From assembly GCA_003545125.1 (NCBI GenBank), contig DQCI01000223.1, positions 1-5,773 of the forward strand: DNA of 5,773 nt, given 5' to 3'. This DNA is from Paracoccaceae bacterium. GTDB lineage: Bacteria > Pseudomonadota > Alphaproteobacteria > Rhodobacterales > Rhodobacteraceae. This document shows, piece after piece, positions 5,455-5,773 of the stretch. The translations under genes were made by a program, and so were the position numbers. The notes under the pieces were generated by a model. That model was not told where the DNA came from and ran no database searches. It worked only from the letters and a program-made list of their open reading frames with translations. Position 1 is the stretch's first letter, and every line of letters starts with the position of its first letter.

Positions 5455-5470
5455 CCCGACCCCGGTCGGG
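5455..5470. promoter_or_regulatory. 16-bp palindrome before the YqcI/YcgG gene
   Basis: CCCGACCCCGGTCGGG is a 7-bp perfect inverted repeat with a 2-nt centre. It ends one base before an in-frame ATG at 5472 and 13 bases before the ATG at 5484. It could be an operator for the divergent pair, or a hairpin in the plus-strand leader. No known regulator is recognised from it. Confidence 0.35.
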
Positions 5471-5483
5471 CATGTTCCGCCCC

Positions 5484-5773
5484 ATGTCCGTGATTGCGCA
5501 ACACACGCTCCTCAGCCCCACCTACGGCGGCCCACGCTGGCACCGCGTGGTGGTCGACGATCTTGCACAAAGGCTGACCCCGCCATCGGCCTTCCCCTGC
5601 ACCTTCTCGCAAAATGCGTTCCGCCGCGGGTTGGTAGATTTCATCTTCGTCGAAAACCGCGAGCCGACGGGGCTGGCGGCCTTGCGAACGGATCTGTCGG
5701 AATATCTCGCGCAGGCCGCGGCATGGGACGGGCAGGTCAATACCGCGCGCCCGCTGGTCATCGCCTTCTCGCA
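5484..5773 (+). CDS. YqcI/YcgG (GntA-like heme N-hydroxylase) family protein, 5' part
   Basis: The first 96 codons of a gene that leaves the window at the right edge with no stop. The key motif is AFPCTFSQNAFRRG at residues 36-49, followed by VDFIFVE (51-57). This matches the FPC-x-F motif of the YqcI/YcgG family (PF08892 as I recall). One characterised member, GntA of guanitoxin biosynthesis, is a heme-dependent N-hydroxylase acting on an amino-acid-derived guanidine. That does not mean this organism makes guanitoxin: the family is widespread and most members have unknown substrates. The heme-ligand region would lie beyond the window. Two in-frame ATGs (5472 and 5484) and a TTG (5439) are possible starts, and none has a convincing ribosome site. 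5484 is a cautious choice. The gene is divergent from the cytochrome pair. Confidence 0.8.
   Translation, partial: MSVIAQHTLLSPTYGGPRWHRVVVDDLAQRLTPPSAFPCTFSQNAFRRGLVDFIFVENREPTGLAALRTDLSEYLAQAAAWDGQVNTARPLVIAFS

Overview
The window looks like ordinary chromosomal sequence of a high-GC alphaproteobacterium, most probably a member of the Rhodobacterales. The evidence is the strong G/C bias at third codon positions, an MbfA-type ferritin/VIT protein behind an Irr-box-like palindrome, tandem class II cytochromes c, and two copies of an intergenic element resembling repeats I recall from that order. No mobile element, phage gene, CRISPR array, tRNA or rRNA is visible, and no gap between genes exceeds about 220 bases.

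Layout, left to right: a small Gly-rich hydrophobic protein (38-325, minus) with a terminator-like hairpin after it (1-25); a YaiI/YqxD (DUF188) PIN-like protein (433-879, minus); a divergent three-helix DUF202 membrane protein (966-1289, plus); an AEC-family transporter (1279-2214, minus) whose 3' end overlaps the DUF202 gene tail to tail; mbfA, a membrane-bound ferritin and iron exporter (2344-3324, minus); a NYN-domain putative RNase with a C-terminal OST-HTH/LOTUS-like domain (3541-4266, minus); two tandem secreted class II cytochromes c (4381-4821 and 4907-5359, minus); and, divergent from these, the 5' part of a YqcI/YcgG (GntA-like heme N-hydroxylase) gene (5484 onward, plus) that runs off the right edge.

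The clearest regulatory feature is at mbfA. A perfect 17-bp inverted repeat with a 3-nt centre (3338-3354) overlaps a plausible -10 box and abuts a good Shine-Dalgarno. This is the arrangement expected for repression by the iron regulator Irr (ICE box). The second notable non-coding feature is a pair of related stem-loop elements on the minus strand, one after mbfA (2254-2295) and one after the NYN gene (3433-3476). They share a nearly identical 18-nt block and show a base-pair-preserving change in the stem.

Most genes appear to be single transcription units. The likely exception is the cytochrome pair, which probably forms a two-gene operon. I see no evidence for a novel multi-gene system. 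The points most worth following up are the Irr-type operator, the dispersed stem-loop repeat, and the pairing of the two cytochromes with a putative heme enzyme across a divergent promoter region.
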